Assembly: GCA_934343915.1 (NCBI GenBank)
Contig: CAKRIL010000018.1
Coordinates: 1-64,000 of the forward strand
Length of the DNA: 64,000 bases
From: an uncultured Lachnospiraceae bacterium
GTDB taxonomy: Bacteria; Bacillota; Clostridia; Lachnospirales; Lachnospiraceae
Reading direction: 5' to 3'
The notes under the pieces are model-generated. The model was not told the DNA's origin. It did no database searches and worked only from the letters and a program-made list of their open reading frames with translations. Made by a program: the position numbers and the translations under genes. The number at the start of each line of letters is the position of its first letter. The first letter of the stretch is position 1. Below, in pieces: positions 33,838 through 42,854 of this stretch.

Positions 33838-34135
33838 AGGCGTGTCAAAACATACTCAAAACATTTATTATGTACAATGAATTGTATTTATATATATTGT
33901 GACTTTTGGGAGATGCTTAGATATTCTTAGAACGCAGTATTACACATAGCCGGAACCGGCACGGATGCCGGTTCAAATGCCACCGACCACGGATGGTCGA
34001 TTGGCATTGTCGGCGAACTTCGATAGTATCTCTATCTGAGTTCTTAGAATATCTTAGCATCGTACAACGGAACCAATATATATAAATACAATGCACTTGT
34101 ACAACAATACGCTGCCTGTATGTTTTACCACGCCT
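33838..34135 (-). repeat. Structured ~298 bp element, copy 2 (opposite orientation)
   Basis: The ends are AGGCGTG/CACGCCT plus AAAACATAC/GTATGTTTT, separated by a two-base mismatch (33838-33855 and 34118-34135). ATTGTATTTATATATATTG (33881-33899) pairs perfectly with 34074-34092, again 19 bp, though six of the 19 positions differ from copy 1 and all changes are compensated. Read on the minus strand, the same unpaired strands TCCGTTGTACGA and GACTTTTGGGAGA occupy the internal loop. The tip holds hairpins AATGCCA/CGACCA with loop TCCG (33976-34008) and AACCGGCA-TCCG-TGCCGGTT (33954-33973). It lies 26 bases after the stop of the minus-strand gene at 34162, so orientation relative to the upstream gene is the same as for copy 1. 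Confidence 0.75.
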
Positions 34136-34161
34136 TATATCCGGCTTTTAATGGTACCCCC

Positions 34162-34689
34162 TTACACCACCGCCACCTGGCACATCTTCATCGCCTCAAC
34201 CGCATTCTTATGGCTCTGCGGTGTCACTCCCGCGCAGCAGTTCTCCACAACAGTAATCCTGACCTCAGGAAGATTAGCCTTTATGACCATCGCATTCGAG
34301 ATTACGCATATATCGGTACACAATCCGATAAGTGTGACACTCTCGAGCCCTTCAATGCCCTTAAGATACTCTGCGAGCTCCACAGAACCGAAGGTGCGCT
34401 TGTCAAAAATTCTCGTATCCGGACTCTGAAGTGCCTTAAGCTCATCGCATATCTCCCAGCCGTGTGTTCCCTTAATACAGTGCGTCACAGGAAGATTCTT
34501 TCCCTCCTGTGTATCCATGTAGTTTTCAAAGTGTGTGTCCCTTGTGTAGACAACCTCCGCACCGTCGTTAATAGACTTCTTTATATACTCGGCAGCATTA
34601 CCGACTATCGCCTGTGCTTCCTTCGTGCCAAGCGCACCGTCGATGAAATCATTCTGCATATCAATAACTGCCAACACATTCTTTCCCAT
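34162..34689 (-). CDS. Isochorismatase-family cysteine hydrolase (nicotinamidase-like)
   Basis: This 175-residue enzyme starts at MGKNVLAVIDMQNDF after GGAG; a TTG two codons earlier is less likely. The catalytic triad is visible as Asp10 (VIDMQNDF), Lys97 (FDKRTFGS) and Cys128 (GLCTDICV). Metal-site residues fit YTRDTHFENY. The overall layout is that of PncA-type nicotinamidases, which convert nicotinamide to nicotinate for NAD+ salvage, but other amidase activities occur in this family. The gene follows the chemotaxis-type receptor by 37 bases on the same strand. A structured element begins shortly after its stop. Confidence 0.88.
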   Translation of the reverse strand: MGKNVLAVIDMQNDFIDGALGTKEAQAIVGNAAEYIKKSINDGAEVVYTRDTHFENYMDTQEGKNLPVTHCIKGTHGWEICDELKALQSPDTRIFDKRTFGSVELAEYLKGIEGLESVTLIGLCTDICVISNAMVIKANLPEVRITVVENCCAGVTPQSHKNAVEAMKMCQVAVV

Positions 34690-34726
34690 GTTCAATCTCC
34701 ATTCCCCGGCTTATTTTTACGGATAT

Positions 34727-36235
34727 TTATAAATACTTGTCAAGCTTGTGTGATACCTCGAGCACCTGATTGAGCTCCTTCTTGGTGTTATCCGCATTTT
34801 TTAAGTTGTTCACGCTGAGCTCTGCCGCCTGTGAGGATGCCGCGGTGACCTCCTCCGTCACTGCCGAGAGCTGCATTATGTTGTCAACGATATTGTTGTT
34901 GGCATCAGAAAGAGAATTCAGCATGTTGTCAATCTCTCCTATGCTCGTGACGAGATTGTTTACATTTCCGCTCATTGTCTCTATACTCTGCGTAGCTCTT
35001 GCCACCATCTGATTCTGCTCACTTGCAGCGTCAACGGAACGCTTTACGGTCTCAGATGCATTTTCTGCATTGACTGAGAGCTCGTTTAAAATTTCTTCGA
35101 TATTCTTTGTCTCCTGGCGGGTCTTTTCAGCGAGCTGTCTTATCTGCTCTGCCACGACCGCGAATCCTCTGCCGGCATCACCGGCTCTTGCGCTCTCAAT
35201 CGAAGCATTGAGTGCAAGAAGATTTGTCTGACTTGATATTGAAAAAATCGTATCCGTTATGCTCTTTACTTCGTTGGAGCGCTCAATAAGCTGCTTCATC
35301 GAATCGGATACCTCCATACTTGTATCATATATAACATTTGAGTGTTCCTTGAGTGCCTCCATGAGCTTTCTGCTGTCCTCATTCATCTCTCCCGAATGCT
35401 TTGCGACACCGACCATCTCCTCAGAGTGCTTAAGTATCTGCTCTATCGAATCCTGAATATTCTTTGTCATTGTAGTCTGAGTCTGTATGTTCTCAGCCGT
35501 ATGGAAGGTGCTGTCCGTGATATCCTTTACAGCTCCGTTCACGGTATCTGTTGACATATTAAGCTCCCCTATAAGACCCATGGCATTTTCCGTGCCTCGT
35601 CTTACTTCCTCGGCAACCTCAAGCACCTCGTTCATCACAGTCTTCTGCTTATCCTGCTCGCGCATAAGGCTGTGTCTTGTGTCATGATTGAACTTCTTTG
35701 CATGCTTTGTCGTGAATATAAGCTCCAGCATAAGCACGCAGATAACCATTGTCGCGCAGAGCTGGTCAACAGCATTCTCACCTGTGTAAGCGTGAAGCGC
35801 ATAATTCTTCACAAGCGTGATAAGTATGTTCTCAGCACACATCACTGCTGCCGATATGCATGAGAACTTAAAGTCGAAGAATAAGACACATCCTACAAAT
35901 GGAACCACCGATAAAAAGCGTACATAATAGTTGCTGAACGCATATCCCATCAAAAATCCGACGACGAACAATCCGCCCAATGCTACATACTTGTTAGAGC
36001 CGTTGTACGGCTTCAGCTTGTTAATAAGTATCATGCTTCCCGATATCAGAAGGATAAGTACTGTTATCATTCCCGCGTACCCCGCTGTTCTGATTCCTCT
36101 GAGAGTTGCCACCCACACGACACCAAGCACGCATAAATAGAATATGCAGGTTCCGCTCACCAGGAACGAATTAACTCTCCTAATCTGTTCCTGCTTGTCT
36201 GCGTACAGATACTTCTTTTCAGTTACATTATTCAT
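34727..36235 (-). CDS. Methyl-accepting chemotaxis-type receptor with polytopic N-terminus
   Basis: This 502-residue protein has about six hydrophobic helices in residues 20-185 (FLVSGTCIFYLCVLGVVWVA, YAGMITVLILLISGSMILI) rather than the usual two helices with a periplasmic sensor. A long cytoplasmic coiled coil follows. The signalling tip is well conserved: ISSQTNLLALNASIESARAG and GRGFAVVAEQIRQLAEK near residues 340-375. No HAMP domain is evident. It would signal through CheA/CheW to motility or another output. It starts after AAAGGAGGCTTAAT, one base beyond the stop of the MATE gene, and is translationally coupled to it. The ligand is unknown. Confidence 0.9.
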   Translation of the reverse strand: MNNVTEKKYLYADKQEQIRRVNSFLVSGTCIFYLCVLGVVWVATLRGIRTAGYAGMITVLILLISGSMILINKLKPYNGSNKYVALGGLFVVGFLMGYAFSNYYVRFLSVVPFVGCVLFFDFKFSCISAAVMCAENILITLVKNYALHAYTGENAVDQLCATMVICVLMLELIFTTKHAKKFNHDTRHSLMREQDKQKTVMNEVLEVAEEVRRGTENAMGLIGELNMSTDTVNGAVKDITDSTFHTAENIQTQTTMTKNIQDSIEQILKHSEEMVGVAKHSGEMNEDSRKLMEALKEHSNVIYDTSMEVSDSMKQLIERSNEVKSITDTIFSISSQTNLLALNASIESARAGDAGRGFAVVAEQIRQLAEKTRQETKNIEEILNELSVNAENASETVKRSVDAASEQNQMVARATQSIETMSGNVNNLVTSIGEIDNMLNSLSDANNNIVDNIMQLSAVTEEVTAASSQAAELSVNNLKNADNTKKELNQVLEVSHKLDKYL

Positions 36236-36236
36236 A

Positions 36237-37628
36237 TTAAGCCTCCTTTTTTATATTTTCTGTCTCGTTTCCTATCTTGGAAATAACCTTCTTATTAAGT
36301 ATTATAAGGAAAATTACCGTCATTGCAAGAGACATAATCTCCGCAATCGGAAATGCCCACCATACATAATCCACATTGCCGAGCCTTGAAAGCATATATG
36401 CGACCGGAAGCAGCACGACAAGCTGACGTGCCACTGACACAATCATACTATATACAGCCTTTCCAAGTGCCTGAAATGCACTTCCGCATGCGATACAGAA
36501 GCCTGCGAATATGAAGCTTATGCTTATTATTCTGAGTGCAGGTACACCTATTGCAAGCATGTTGTCCGATGCCTCGAACAGCTTAAGAAGCGGTGCAGGT
36601 ATTGTCTGGAACACAATAAGTCCTACAAGCAAAAGTCCCATTATATACATCACGCTGTGCTTCATGGTCTTTACCACTCTCTCCCTGCTGCCGGCACCGT
36701 AATTATACGCAATTATAGGAATTACACCGTTATTAAAGCCGAATGCAGGCATGAATACGAAACTCTGAAGCTTGAAGTACACACCGAACACCGCCGTTGC
36801 CGTGGATGAGAACGATATAAGTATGACATTCATTCCGTAATTCATAATCGAGCCAATCGCCTGCATGACAATCGAAGGCACTCCGATACCATATATCATC
36901 CCGATGATATGTCCGCTCGGTCTGAAACCACGCATCTTTATGTTTACTTCATGGTTCTTAAATTGATTTATTGCCGCAGCCATAATACCCGCCGCAATCT
37001 GTCCGATAACGGTTGCAACAGCCGCTCCCGTCACTCCAATCTTAGGAAATCCCAACAGACCGAATATCAGAATCGGGTCTAGAATTATGTTGATAATCGC
37101 TCCGATACCCTGTGTACACATTGTGTATATGGTCTTTCCGGTCGCCTGAAGCATTCTCTCGAACATGAGCTGCGTGAATATTCCGAACGAGAAACAGCAC
37201 ACAACTACCATGTAATCCCTGCCATACTGAATAATTGACTCAATATCAGTCTGACTTCTGTAGAACGGCTCCACGAGGAACAATCCGATTAAAAGGAACG
37301 CAGCATAGCTTAAAGCAATGAGAAATACCGCATTCTCCGCAATCTTATTAACCCTGTCATAATCCTTTTCACCAAGTGAACGGGCAAGAAGTGCGTTGAC
37401 ACCGACAGCCGTACCCGCTCCCACGGCAATCATCAGGTTCTGTATAGGGAACGCCATCGACACCGCCGTCAGCGCATCCTCACTTATCTTAGCAACAAAT
37501 ATACTGTCTACTATATTATAAAGTGCCTGAACAAGCATTGATATCATAATCGGAAGAGACATTGATATTATAAGCTTGTCTATCGGCATAACGCCCATCT
37601 TATTTTCTTTAGTGCCATTTTCTTTCAT
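36237..37628 (-). CDS. MATE-family efflux transporter
   Basis: This 463-residue membrane protein has twelve hydrophobic helices in two MatE halves. The N-terminal half shows PIDKLIISMSLPIMISMLVQALYNIVDSIFVAKI, and the equivalent motif of the second half includes GIGVPSIVMQAIGSIMNYGMN. MATE proteins export drugs or metabolites in exchange for Na+ or H+. It is closely followed by the receptor gene (one base) and preceded by a second MATE gene at 55 bases, all on the minus strand with the KdpDE-like sensor. The substrate is unknown. The start MKENGTKENKMG follows an AGGATAATTAA-like site. Confidence 0.92.
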   Translation of the reverse strand: MKENGTKENKMGVMPIDKLIISMSLPIMISMLVQALYNIVDSIFVAKISEDALTAVSMAFPIQNLMIAVGAGTAVGVNALLARSLGEKDYDRVNKIAENAVFLIALSYAAFLLIGLFLVEPFYRSQTDIESIIQYGRDYMVVVCCFSFGIFTQLMFERMLQATGKTIYTMCTQGIGAIINIILDPILIFGLLGFPKIGVTGAAVATVIGQIAAGIMAAAINQFKNHEVNIKMRGFRPSGHIIGMIYGIGVPSIVMQAIGSIMNYGMNVILISFSSTATAVFGVYFKLQSFVFMPAFGFNNGVIPIIAYNYGAGSRERVVKTMKHSVMYIMGLLLVGLIVFQTIPAPLLKLFEASDNMLAIGVPALRIISISFIFAGFCIACGSAFQALGKAVYSMIVSVARQLVVLLPVAYMLSRLGNVDYVWWAFPIAEIMSLAMTVIFLIILNKKVISKIGNETENIKKEA

Positions 37629-37683
37629 ATTTTTTAATTATCCTCCATGTAACTTAAACTTTCTTTTAACTTGTACTTCCCTA

Positions 37684-38985
37684 TTATGCCGTTTTTGTAA
37701 CGGTAAGGCTCCTCTTAAGTCCTATTATACTAAGCACCATTGTCACAAGCTCCGCCGCCGGGAATGCAAGCCACACACCCGGCATTCCGAACAGAGCAGA
37801 CAATACGAAGGCAAATATCAGTATCGCCACAAAACCTCTCATAATTGAAGCCGTAAACGCCCATCTTACGGCTTCAACGGCACTCAGTGCCGCCGTACCT
37901 ACAATATTCACACCTGCGAACATAAATCCAAGAAAATACAGACGTATTCCCTCCCTTGCATAAGCCGCAAGCTCCATATTCTTCTCACTGTTAAATATCG
38001 ACGCAATCGGTTCTGACCATATATAGATTGCCGCTATTATCAGCACCGCAAGTCCTATGGCAGTCTTGATGGCAAGCCCAACGACATATCTTACATCCTG
38101 CATTCTTCCCCTGCCGTAGCTCTCGCTTATAAGCGGCTGTGAACCCTGCGCGATTCCGTTAAAAAGTGCAACCGCAACAAGAGATATGTTGGCTACGACA
38201 CCATATGCCGCAACACCCACATTTCCCGCAAGTCCGAGAATTATCATATTGAAGGCAACCGTTATCACCCCCGAGGATATTTCGCCTACGAACGCCGAGA
38301 CACCCACCTGACAGGAATATAACAGCTTTCTTATTGAAGGAAGTACCGGTCTGAATGAAATACTGCATTTTTTAGATATAAAATGAATGCAGCATATCAG
38401 CACACCCACCACCGGTGACAGTGCCGTCGCAAGTGCAGCTCCTGCCATTGACAATCCAAGCGGGAACATCAGCACATAGTCAAACACCACGTTAAAAAGG
38501 CTGCTGAAAAGTGTTGCCGCCATCGCTATTGAAGGATTTCCGTCATTTCTTACAAAAGCATTGCATATATGATTGCACATAAAGAACGGTGCGAACATCA
38601 TGAATATCCGTGTGTACTGCTTTCCTGTCTCCACGATAACCGCATCACCGCCGAGCAATGCTATAATCTTATCCGGCACCAGCGCACCCGCAGCGATGAA
38701 TATAATGCTGATTATCACAGCCCATTCAATCGCATGAAAAAAATACCCTTCCGCCGATTTATCTCCCTTATTCCTCGCAACCACGAATCTGATTGCAGAG
38801 CCCACTCCTATCATTGCTCCTATTGCAAATATCAGGTTGTACAGCGGAAGCACAAGATTGAGTGCAGTTATTCCGTCCGCTCCCACTGCTTTAGATATAA
38901 AGAATGTATCCGCCAGTATGTAGAACGACATTCCAAGCATTCCCAGCATATTTTGTGATACATATTTGACAAATCTCTTTAACAT
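37684..38985 (-). CDS. MATE-family efflux transporter
   Basis: This 433-residue membrane protein has about twelve helices, beginning YVSQNMLGMLGMSFYILADTFFISKAVGADGITALNLVLPLYNLI, the typical MATE helix 1-2 pair. It resembles the MepA-like branch. It is distinct in sequence from the MATE protein encoded next in the operon, so the two are not a recent duplication. It lies nine bases after the stop of the response-regulator gene. Regulation by that sensor pair is plausible from gene order. The substrate cannot be assigned. Confidence 0.92.
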   Translation of the reverse strand: MLKRFVKYVSQNMLGMLGMSFYILADTFFISKAVGADGITALNLVLPLYNLIFAIGAMIGVGSAIRFVVARNKGDKSAEGYFFHAIEWAVIISIIFIAAGALVPDKIIALLGGDAVIVETGKQYTRIFMMFAPFFMCNHICNAFVRNDGNPSIAMAATLFSSLFNVVFDYVLMFPLGLSMAGAALATALSPVVGVLICCIHFISKKCSISFRPVLPSIRKLLYSCQVGVSAFVGEISSGVITVAFNMIILGLAGNVGVAAYGVVANISLVAVALFNGIAQGSQPLISESYGRGRMQDVRYVVGLAIKTAIGLAVLIIAAIYIWSEPIASIFNSEKNMELAAYAREGIRLYFLGFMFAGVNIVGTAALSAVEAVRWAFTASIMRGFVAILIFAFVLSALFGMPGVWLAFPAAELVTMVLSIIGLKRSLTVTKTA

Positions 38986-38994
38986 TTATTAATC

Positions 38995-39690
38995 TCACAT
39001 TCTATATCCTACACCAAGCTCATTGGTTATGTAATTCTTTTTGCCCGGCTTATCGCCAAGCTTCTTTCTTATGTTCGCCATATTAACCTGAAGCTTCTTA
39101 ATGCTTCCGTTATCATTATAGCCCCATATCTCATGTATTATAAAATCATAAGTGAGCATCTTTCCCACATGCTCGGACAGAAGCGCAACTATATTGTACT
39201 CCGTCTGTGTAAGGCGCACTTCCCCGCCGTCAACACTCACCGTGCGCGCATCATAGTCTATAATAAGCCCGCCTGTCTCAAATCTGCCGCCCGGATACTT
39301 TCCGTCATCAGAGCGATGTGACGTGACTCTGAGTGCTGTTCTTACCCTCGCTACCAGCTCCTCCGACCCGAACGGCTTGGTCACATAATCGTTGGCTCCC
39401 ATATTGAGTGCATTAACCTTGTCCATCTCACCATCCCTTGCAGACAGCACTATAACAGGCGTAAGCGATGTCTCCCTGACATAATCGAGCACCTCCATGC
39501 CATCCATATCCGGAAGTCCAAGGTCAAGAATTATAAGGTCAGGTCTGTGTGAATTATACAAAAGCTTGGCATTCTTTCCCGAATAGGCAGGTATTACCTG
39601 ATAGCCTCCCGCTTCAAGAAGTGTACATACGAACTCATTAATATTAGGCTCATCTTCAACTACAAGTATCTTATATCTGTTGTTCTTCAT
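38995..39690 (-). CDS. KdpE-like response regulator (OmpR family)
   Basis: The protein has 231 residues from MKNNRYKILVVEDEPNINEF. An in-frame extension of 26 residues lies within the kinase gene and has no ribosome site of its own. Asp56 in IILDLGLPDMDG is the phosphorylation site, with Lys in DYVTKPFGSEELVARV. The C-terminal winged helix ends with INKLQVNMANIRKKLG-like KKLQVNMANIRKKLGDKPG. It overlaps the kinase gene by 20 bases. The pair resembles KdpDE, but no kdpFABC genes are in view; the adjoining MATE genes are the more likely targets. Confidence 0.9.
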   Translation of the reverse strand: MKNNRYKILVVEDEPNINEFVCTLLEAGGYQVIPAYSGKNAKLLYNSHRPDLIILDLGLPDMDGMEVLDYVRETSLTPVIVLSARDGEMDKVNALNMGANDYVTKPFGSEELVARVRTALRVTSHRSDDGKYPGGRFETGGLIIDYDARTVSVDGGEVRLTQTEYNIVALLSEHVGKMLTYDFIIHEIWGYNDNGSIKKLQVNMANIRKKLGDKPGKKNYITNELGVGYRM

Positions 39691-40729
39691 CTTCACCCTC
39701 CAAGTCCAGTTCAATCCTAAAGCATGCTCCGCCGCTCTTACGGTTCTCCGCCGTAATCCGCCCGCCATGAGCGTTCACTATTGTCGCACATACAGTAAGT
39801 CCGATTCCTGCATTGCCCTTCCTTCCGTCGGCAACCGTGCTCTGTCTTGCATATCCGCCCGTAAAAATATGATTGATAATATCCTCCGGGATTCCGCAGC
39901 CGTTATCCTTAATCTCGAATACTGCCTTGTTGTCCTGAATATGCACATCAAGTTCAAGCGTATCCATTCCGTCGGCATGCAGCACTGCATTCTCAAGTAT
40001 GTTCATTATAACCTGCTCCATAAGCATAGGGTCCATCGGTATTACAATAATGTCATCCGGCAGCGTAACCTTAACCTCCGTATCCGGATAATGCTTATGG
40101 AACTTCACCAGCACCGAATCAATAAGCTCATCAAGTGCTATCGGTGTCTTGGCTATCTTCACGTTGTCCCCGTCAAATCTTGTTACCGAGAGCAGATTCT
40201 CAACCATTCTGCAAAGCCACTGTGAATCCTCTTTGATACCTGTGAGAAGCTTATTCCTCTGCTCCTCCGAGAATTCATTTCCATTCTCAAGCAGTGCCGA
40301 GCTCGCACCATATATCGTCGTGAGCGGTGTTCTGAGGTCATGTGACACCGCACGGAGAAGATTCGCCCTCATTTTCTCCTTCTCGCTCTCTGCCTTAATC
40401 TGCTCCTGATATCTTATCTTGCTCGTCAGATAGCTTGTGACAAGCGTAATTGCGAGCATTATGAACACCGACGCAACATTCTCGGAGACCGAAAGACTTA
40501 TCCTGAAATATGGAAAAGTGAACGCTACATTAACTATGAACACGCTTATTATCGCTCCCACCGTCCCGTACACATAGCCGTCCGTATATACCGATATGAG
40601 AAAGACACAGAGCATGAGCACGGCAGGTATCAAAAATTCATTGCCAAAAAAATACTGAATTGCAAGGCAGGTCATAAATCCCACGAAGAGCGTGATAATC
40701 GTTCTTAATATGTTCTTAACCACTCTCAA
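39671..40729 (-). CDS. DUF4118 sensor histidine kinase (KdpD C-terminal type)
   Basis: The protein has 352 residues from TTG 40729, six bases after AGGAGGT; a GTG two codons later is the alternative. Residues about 6-100 hold four membrane helices typical of DUF4118, the membrane module of KdpD. The N-terminal KdpD and USP domains of full KdpD are absent. His130 lies in LLRAVSHDLRTPLTTIYGAS. The ATPase boxes are NILENAVLHADG, DNGCGIPEDII and GNAGIGLTVCATIVNAHGG. It overlaps its response regulator by 20 bases. The signal is unknown; loss of the cytoplasmic KdpD domains argues against potassium control of the classical type. Confidence 0.9.
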   Translation of the reverse strand: MRVVKNILRTIITLFVGFMTCLAIQYFFGNEFLIPAVLMLCVFLISVYTDGYVYGTVGAIISVFIVNVAFTFPYFRISLSVSENVASVFIMLAITLVTSYLTSKIRYQEQIKAESEKEKMRANLLRAVSHDLRTPLTTIYGASSALLENGNEFSEEQRNKLLTGIKEDSQWLCRMVENLLSVTRFDGDNVKIAKTPIALDELIDSVLVKFHKHYPDTEVKVTLPDDIIVIPMDPMLMEQVIMNILENAVLHADGMDTLELDVHIQDNKAVFEIKDNGCGIPEDIINHIFTGGYARQSTVADGRKGNAGIGLTVCATIVNAHGGRITAENRKSGGACFRIELDLEGEDEEQQI

Positions 40730-40773
40730 CGTCCTACCTCCTGTCAACATCCGCATTTTACCCACAAAATAAT

Positions 40774-40815
40774 AGCAAAAAAAGGAGAGGATTGCAATAT
40801 TTTACTGCAATCCTC
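40774..40815 (-). terminator. Intrinsic terminator after prfA
   Basis: GAGGATTGCA (40787-40796) and TGCAATCCTC (40806-40815) form a perfect 10 bp stem. On the minus strand it is followed by TCC and seven T. It separates the prfA cluster from the kinase operon. Confidence 0.85.
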
Positions 40816-40855
40816 CATAACTTTTGGCAAGCATTTTCAACCGTGGTATGCGGTT

Positions 40856-41932
40856 TTATACTTCCTCATTCATCTTCGCAAGCTTAGCAGCCTGATCGGC
40901 AGCGATACATGCATCAATTATCTCCTGAATGTCACCATCCATAATCTTATCAAGCTTATACAGCGTAAGATTGATTCTGTGGTCGGTCACACGCCCCTGA
41001 GGGAAATTGTAGGTTCTTATCTTCTCAGAACGGTCTCCTGTACCAATCTGGCTTCTTCTCGCATCAGCCTCGGCATCATGTGCCTTCTGACACTCCATCT
41101 CATACAGCTTTGCACGGAGAATTGCGAACGCCTTATCCTTGTTCTGAATCTGTGACTTCTCTGTCTGGCTGTACACAACAATGCCCGTCGGATAGTGTGT
41201 AAGACGTACAGCGGAATCGGTTGTATTGACACACTGACCACCGTTACCGGAAGCACGCATTACGTCGATTCGGATATCCTTCTCATCGATATGGACATCG
41301 ACTTCCTCTGCCTCAGGCATAACGGCTACCGATGCGGTTGATGTATGAATTCGTCCGCCCGACTCGGTCTCAGGCACTCTCTGAACACGGTGAACGCCGC
41401 TCTCATACTTGAGTATGGAGTATGCACCCTGTCCCTTAACCATGAACTCGACTTCCTTCATTCCGCCGATTCCGGTCTCATCCGCATTGATAACCTCTAT
41501 CTTCCAACGCTTAGTCTCAACATAATGTGTGTACATACGGAAAAGCTCCGCAGCAAAAAGTGCCGCCTCGTCACCGCCCGCACCTGCACGAATCTCCACG
41601 ATAACGTTCTTATCATCATTAGGATCCTTCGGAAGAAGAAGAATCTTCATGGTGTGCTCAAGCTCCTCAATTCTTGCCTTGGCATCATTCAGCTCTTCCT
41701 TCGCCATCTCACGAAGCTCCTCGTCGCTCTCGGTGTCAAGAAGCTCCAGGCTGTCCTGTACCGTCTGCTGGCAGTTCTTATATTCCTTGTACGCATCTAC
41801 AAGCGGAGTAAGGTCGCTCTGTTCCTTCATGAGCTTTCTGAAACGTGTCTGGTTCTCAACAACTGACGGATTGTTAAGCTCTGCCGTCAAATCCTCATAT
41901 CTCATTAACAAATCATCTAATTTCTGAAACAT
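40856..41932 (-). CDS. prfA: Peptide chain release factor 1
   Basis: This 358-residue protein reads UAA and UAG stop codons and triggers peptide release. GGQ lies at residues 231-233 (ASGNGGQCVN) and is the site of glutamine methylation by PrmC. The codon-recognition tripeptide is PET at 187-189 (QRVPETESGG), a variant of the P-A/V/E-T motif of RF1. The length is standard. It follows prmC by 38 bases, as is usual in Firmicutes, and ends at a strong terminator. The start MFQKLDDLLMRYE follows AGGAAAGGAAA. Confidence 0.97.
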   Translation of the reverse strand: MFQKLDDLLMRYEDLTAELNNPSVVENQTRFRKLMKEQSDLTPLVDAYKEYKNCQQTVQDSLELLDTESDEELREMAKEELNDAKARIEELEHTMKILLLPKDPNDDKNVIVEIRAGAGGDEAALFAAELFRMYTHYVETKRWKIEVINADETGIGGMKEVEFMVKGQGAYSILKYESGVHRVQRVPETESGGRIHTSTASVAVMPEAEEVDVHIDEKDIRIDVMRASGNGGQCVNTTDSAVRLTHYPTGIVVYSQTEKSQIQNKDKAFAILRAKLYEMECQKAHDAEADARRSQIGTGDRSEKIRTYNFPQGRVTDHRINLTLYKLDKIMDGDIQEIIDACIAADQAAKLAKMNEEV

Positions 41933-41970
41933 ACTTTTCCTTTCCTATTGTAAGCCTCACGGCTCATATA

Positions 41971-42852
41971 TCAATGTTTTGTATATACTGCACTTACCAC
42001 GCGGTCCAAGCCCGCAAAATCCTTAATTACCCTGACATCGGAATAACCGTTCTGCATGCACAGCCGGCTTACTTCCATTCCCTGGTCGTATCCAATCTCG
42101 AACATGAGAATTCCGCCGTCCTCAAGGTATTCTCCTGCCTTACCCGTAATCTCCCTGTAAAAATACAGCCCATCATCGGTTCCGTCAAGTGCAAGCCTCG
42201 GCTCATGTTCCCTGACCTCCGGCTCCAGCTCCTCGATAACCGAGCTTCTTATATAAGGCGGATTCGACAAAATCATATTGAATGTTCCGTTCACACTCTC
42301 AAAAAGATTTCCCTTGTTGAACTTAATCTCTGCACCCAGTCTCTCCGCGTTAAGCTTCGCAGTCTCAAGTGCTTTCTCCGACACGTCCGATGCCTCAGCC
42401 TTTATCTCATAGCCGTTCTTCTCAAGAAGAAGGTACAGACTCTCTATTATGCAGCCCGAACCCGTACACATGTCGAGTACCCTGACATCCGTGCCATGCA
42501 GTCTCTCACGGCACATTCTGTCTGCCTCCTTAAGTGCCTCGGACACAAGTATCTCCGTGTCCATACGCGGAATCAGTACATTCTCATTCACGGCAAAATC
42601 ATAGCCCATGAACGGAGCTGTTCCTTCTATATACTGCACCGGCTCTCTGTCCATGCGGCGGCGTATCTTCTCGAAATACTTCTCAACGGTATCCTCTTTA
42701 ACGCTCTCGCTGCCGCGCATAAGATATGCCGTACGGTCAAGTCCCGTCGTCCCGGCAAATAATATCCATGCATCAGCATCCGCCTCAGTAATTCCTGCTG
42801 CCTTAAGCCTTTCCTGACCCTCATGCAGAAGCTGTCTGTTAGTATATTCCAC
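41971..42852 (-). CDS. prmC: Release factor glutamine methyltransferase
   Basis: This 293-residue SAM-dependent enzyme methylates the Gln of the GGQ motif of release factors. The N-terminal helical domain (NRQLLHEGQERLKAAGITEADADAWILF) and PVQYIEG lead to the Rossmann part with VLDMCTGSGCIIESL (SAM site) and NPPY at residues 197-200, the signature of glutamine N-methyltransferases. It starts two bases after the DUF1385 stop and precedes its substrate gene prfA. ATG 42852 is supported by a nearby AAGGAAGAGG. No anomalies are seen. Confidence 0.96.
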   Translation of the reverse strand: MEYTNRQLLHEGQERLKAAGITEADADAWILFAGTTGLDRTAYLMRGSESVKEDTVEKYFEKIRRRMDREPVQYIEGTAPFMGYDFAVNENVLIPRMDTEILVSEALKEADRMCRERLHGTDVRVLDMCTGSGCIIESLYLLLEKNGYEIKAEASDVSEKALETAKLNAERLGAEIKFNKGNLFESVNGTFNMILSNPPYIRSSVIEELEPEVREHEPRLALDGTDDGLYFYREITGKAGEYLEDGGILMFEIGYDQGMEVSRLCMQNGYSDVRVIKDFAGLDRVVSAVYTKH

Positions 42853-42854
42853 CG

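Noticed and set aside
31910..34135. An insertion sequence or CRISPR array in the repeat region
   Set aside because: There is no transposase frame and no regularly spaced short repeat; the pattern is two long folded elements.
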